Shown one piece after another: positions 5,687 to 7,846 of a stretch of 7,846 nt of DNA; the first letter of the stretch is position 1, and each line of letters starts with the position of its first letter. The notes below the pieces were generated by a model. It did not search any database. It saw only the letters and a list, made by a program, of their open reading frames with translations, and had not been told where the DNA came from. The position numbers were made by a program, and so were the translations under genes. Source of the DNA: RGIG4097 sp964367645 (GTDB lineage Bacteria > Bacillota > Clostridia > Christensenellales > CAG-917); NCBI GenBank assembly GCA_964367645.1, contig CAYIYN010000068.1, positions 1 through 7,846 on the forward strand, in the 5' to 3' direction.

Positions 5687-6521
5687 CAAAAAAATAGCAG
5701 TATTAAGCGGTAAAGGCGGCACAGGCAAAACTCTTGTCAGCGTAAATCTTGCAGCTGCCGACGGCAACTGCTATTACGTTGACTGCGACGTTGAGGAACC
5801 CAACGGGTATTTATATTTCAAACCTGAAATGGTTGAAAACAAGCCTGTTTCTGTCTTTATCCCCAAAATCGACGACAAACTTTGCACCGGATGCAAAGAG
5901 TGTGTTAAATTTTGCAATTTTAACGCGCTGGCTTTTGGGAAGAAGGTCATTCTGTTTGATGAAATCTGCCACTCCTGCGGAGGCTGCGCTATTGTGTGTC
6001 CTGCAAAAGCAATTTCCGAAACGGAAAAATCTGTGGGTAAATTTAGTGCAGGCAAATCCGACAACGTCAATACTGTCGGCGGAATTATGAATACGGGCGA
6101 AGCGTCTGGCATTCCCATAATCAAAAAAATCCTTAATTACGTCAAGAATAAATCAGGATATATATTCATAGATTGCCCTCCCGGAAGCGCGTGTATTGTT
6201 ATGGAAAGCATAAAAGATGCGGATTATTGTATTTTGGTCGCCGAGCCTACAATATTTGGAGCGCATAATCTTGCGATGGTATATGAATTGGTAACACTTT
6301 TCAATAAACCTTGCGGTGTTGTTTTAAACAAATGTACCGGCGGATTAAATCCCTCCAAAGCCTTTTGCGAAAAAAACAGTATAAAAATTTTAGCAAAAAT
6401 ACCTTTTGACAAAGAACTTGGAGAATTGAATTCCGATGGTAAAATCGCCGTAAAAGAAAATTACAGAAAGAAAGAGTTGTTTTATTCGCTTCTTAATAAA
6501 GTTAAGGAGGCTGTCGAATGA
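5676..6521 (+). CDS. MinD-superfamily ATPase with inserted 2x[4Fe-4S] ferredoxin, copy 1
   Basis: The 281-residue cytoplasmic P-loop ATPase has the deviant Walker A SGKGGTGKT (11-19) with signature Lys13, the VDCDVEEPN motif (35-43), and IDCPPGS (165-171). Between the first two strands and the switch region sits a bacterial-type ferredoxin with Cys70, 73, 76, 80 and Cys98, 101, 104, 108. Proteins of this design sit beside NifX-like proteins in anaerobes and are thought to load or handle metal-sulfur clusters. The start at 5676 is chosen because the protein begins just before the P-loop strand; an upstream ATG at 5622 would lie deep inside the NifX-like gene. It overlaps the gene before by 11 nt and the next by 4 nt. 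Confidence 0.87.
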   Translation: MEINKKIAVLSGKGGTGKTLVSVNLAAADGNCYYVDCDVEEPNGYLYFKPEMVENKPVSVFIPKIDDKLCTGCKECVKFCNFNALAFGKKVILFDEICHSCGGCAIVCPAKAISETEKSVGKFSAGKSDNVNTVGGIMNTGEASGIPIIKKILNYVKNKSGYIFIDCPPGSACIVMESIKDADYCILVAEPTIFGAHNLAMVYELVTLFNKPCGVVLNKCTGGLNPSKAFCEKNSIKILAKIPFDKELGELNSDGKIAVKENYRKKELFYSLLNKVKEAVE

Positions 6522-7381
6522 AACAGTTATTGATATTGAGCGGCAAAGGCGGTACAGGAAAAACGACCGTTGCAGGCGCGTTTATCAAACTGCTCAATGC
6601 TAAAGCATATGCCGATTGCGACGTTGATGCGCCAAATTTGCATCTAATTACGCATCACAACAAAAAGCCTATCAAAAAAGACTATTACGGTCTTCCAAAA
6701 GCACATATCGACTTAACGCTTTGCACAGGATGCGGCTTGTGCCGAGAAAAATGCCGATTTGACGCAATTCAATATAAAGATAACTTTTATGTTGATGAAA
6801 ACGCCTGTGAAGGTTGCGGAGTATGCAAATACATTTGTCCGTTAAACGCAATTAAGTTAAACGAAGTTGCAGCGGGAGAACTTGTGCTTTATAACGACCA
6901 GTGCGTTTTTTCTACAGCAAAGCTAAAAATAGGAAGCGGAACATCCGGCAAATTGGTTACAAAAGTCAAAAAGCAATTGACCTCTGCTGCGAAAAATGCT
7001 CCGATTGCTGTTATTGACGGCTCACCCGGAATAGGCTGCCCCGTTATTGCTTCTCTTTCTTGTGTAGATATGGCACTTATTGTTGCCGAACCATCAGTTT
7101 CGGGCATAAGCGATATGGAAAGAATAATAAAAACAGCGCGTTATTTTGGAACAAAAATTGCGGTTTGCATAAATAAATATGATACAAACTTAAAAAACAC
7201 AAAAACAATAGAACAATATTGCAAGGTTAACGAAATTGATTTTGCGGGTAAGATGCCTTATGACAATAAAGTGATAACGGCTGTTAACACTGGGATGAGC
7301 ATAGTTGAAGTCAATTGCCCTGCGGCAACGGCTTTGATAAAAGTTTTTGAAAATACGATGAAGTTAATCAGCGAAATATGA
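6518..7381 (+). CDS. MinD-superfamily ATPase with inserted 2x[4Fe-4S] ferredoxin, copy 2
   Basis: The 287-residue paralogue of the preceding protein has the same design: deviant Walker A SGKGGTGKT (8-16), ADCDVDAPN (32-40), ferredoxin cysteines 69, 72, 75, 79 and 97, 100, 103, 107, and IDGSPG (166-171). The sequences outside the motifs differ widely, so this is an old pair and not a recent duplication. Two such ATPases side by side are typical of NifX/ORP-type clusters and may form a heterodimer (inference). The start overlaps the previous stop (ATGA) and has a strong AAGGAGG (6504-6510) at a 7-nt spacing. Confidence 0.88.
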   Translation: MKQLLILSGKGGTGKTTVAGAFIKLLNAKAYADCDVDAPNLHLITHHNKKPIKKDYYGLPKAHIDLTLCTGCGLCREKCRFDAIQYKDNFYVDENACEGCGVCKYICPLNAIKLNEVAAGELVLYNDQCVFSTAKLKIGSGTSGKLVTKVKKQLTSAAKNAPIAVIDGSPGIGCPVIASLSCVDMALIVAEPSVSGISDMERIIKTARYFGTKIAVCINKYDTNLKNTKTIEQYCKVNEIDFAGKMPYDNKVITAVNTGMSIVEVNCPAATALIKVFENTMKLISEI

Positions 7382-7428
7382 ACGATAAAATAGATTGTTT
7401 TTCAGCCGGAAAAGAAATGAATTTATAA
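7378..7428 (+). CDS. Possible 16-residue peptide, coupled to the ATPase stop
   Basis: An ATG overlaps the stop of the second ATPase (ATGA) and opens a frame of 16 codons, MNDKIDCFSAGKEMNL. The overlap is like the other junctions of the operon, but the frame is very short and has no recognisable motif. It may be a truncated remnant or chance. Confidence 0.2.
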   Translation: MNDKIDCFSAGKEMNL

Positions 7429-7442
7429 AGGTGAAAGTAATA

Positions 7443-7639
7443 ATGAGTAAAGATTGCAATCATATCTGCAAGGATTGCAAAGAAGATTGTGCGGAAAGAG
7501 ATTTAAAAGAAAAACCTAATCAACTTAGCAGAATATAAAAGTCGTTGGCATTGTCAGCGGAATGATAGGATTGTTTGACGGAAACTGGTTGGATAAAGCA
7601 ATCGAAAAGGCAGATGCATTACCCGCCAAAAATATATGA
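7443..7639 (+). pseudogene. Mrp/NBP35 P-loop ATPase remnant with a large internal deletion
   Basis: The ATG at 7443 starts MSKDCNHICKDCKEDCAE, with Cys5, 9, 12 and 16, like the cysteine-rich start of clostridial Mrp/NBP35 proteins (Fe-S carrier ATPases), and continues EKPNQLSRI. A stop follows at 7536-7538. In another frame the text resumes as KVVGIVSG (7538-7561), which in the family directly precedes the Walker A rest KGGVGKS. Instead, it jumps to MIGLFDGNWLDKA (7562-7600), resembling the C-terminal end of these proteins, and stops at 7637-7639. So the central ATPase part, about 220 residues by comparison with the usual length, is missing, and one frameshift is also present. The SD-like AAAGGTG lies upstream. 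A small expressed cysteine peptide (31 residues) cannot be excluded. Confidence 0.65.
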
Positions 7640-7660
7640 AAAAACAAAAAGAGGTGCAGT

Positions 7661-7846
7661 ATGAAAATAGCAGCAGCTTGTGAAGGAAGCAGAATCACAG
7701 AACACTTTGGACATTGTGAAAACTTTATGATTTTTGACGCCGAAAACGGCAAAATTACCGCAGGTAAAAGCGTTCCCAATCCCGGTCACAGACCCGGGTT
7801 CTTGCCCAATTATTTGAACGAACTGGGAGTCAACGTTATTATATCC
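7661..7846 (+). CDS. NifX/NifB-type Mo-Fe cluster-binding protein, partial (N-terminal 62 residues)
   Basis: A second member of the iron-molybdenum cofactor-binding family in this operon, cut by the window end. It reads MKIAAACEGSRITEHFGHCE and continues to NPGHRPGFLPNYLNELG (40-56) and VNVIIS. The HFGHCE and GHRPGFLP motifs are typical of the stand-alone family, and His15, His18 and Cys19 are candidate metal ligands. Start: AGAGGTG (7650-7656) is 4 nt before the ATG. It differs clearly from the first NifX-like protein, which lacks the GHRPGFLP motif, so the two probably have different cargo or steps. Confidence 0.88.
   Translation, partial: MKIAAACEGSRITEHFGHCENFMIFDAENGKITAGKSVPNPGHRPGFLPNYLNELGVNVIIS

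Overview
The window looks like a piece of a moderately AT-rich genome from an anaerobic Gram-positive bacterium, probably a member of the Clostridia. The grounds are the lipoprotein signal on the first gene, strong AGGAG-type ribosome binding sites, sigma-A promoters of TTGACA/TATAAT type, and the families present: a tungstate importer, an EFR1-type flavodoxin/ferredoxin, DUF134, NifU, NifX and MinD/ferredoxin proteins. No rRNA, tRNA, CRISPR array or insertion sequence was seen.

Layout. Bases 1-64 hold the first codons of a gene that leaves the window on the minus strand, with its promoter and an inverted repeat. Bases 156-495 are a plus-strand promoter and a leader of about 300 nt. The leader carries an unidentified two-hairpin RNA (253-351) and, just before the first gene, an RNA that matches the molybdenum/tungsten cofactor (Moco/Tuco) riboswitch. 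Then comes a compact tungstate ABC transporter operon, tupA-tupB-tupC (496-2936). The TupA protein appears to be circularly permuted: its normal C-terminal part sits at the N-terminus, directly after the signal peptide. Bases 2937-3462 hold what looks like a heavily frameshifted membrane-protein gene and a bidirectional terminator. A convergent minus-strand gene (3463-4215) encodes a flavodoxin plus 2x[4Fe-4S] protein.

From 4508 a second plus-strand operon starts at a promoter framed by two copies of a TGACA-NN-TGTCA palindrome. It encodes a DUF134 putative regulator, a NifU/IscU-like scaffold, a NifX-like protein, two different MinD-type ATPases each with an inserted 2x[4Fe-4S] ferredoxin, the remains of an Mrp/NBP35 ATPase that has lost its middle, and a second NifX-like protein cut by the window end. 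The set resembles the gene clusters around the Mo/Cu 'orange protein' (ORP) of sulfate reducers and related NifX/MinD clusters in anaerobes without nitrogenase.

Taken together, the window pairs uptake of tungstate (or molybdate), apparently under cofactor feedback, with a possible metal-sulfur cluster assembly unit. The link between the two halves is inference from proximity only.
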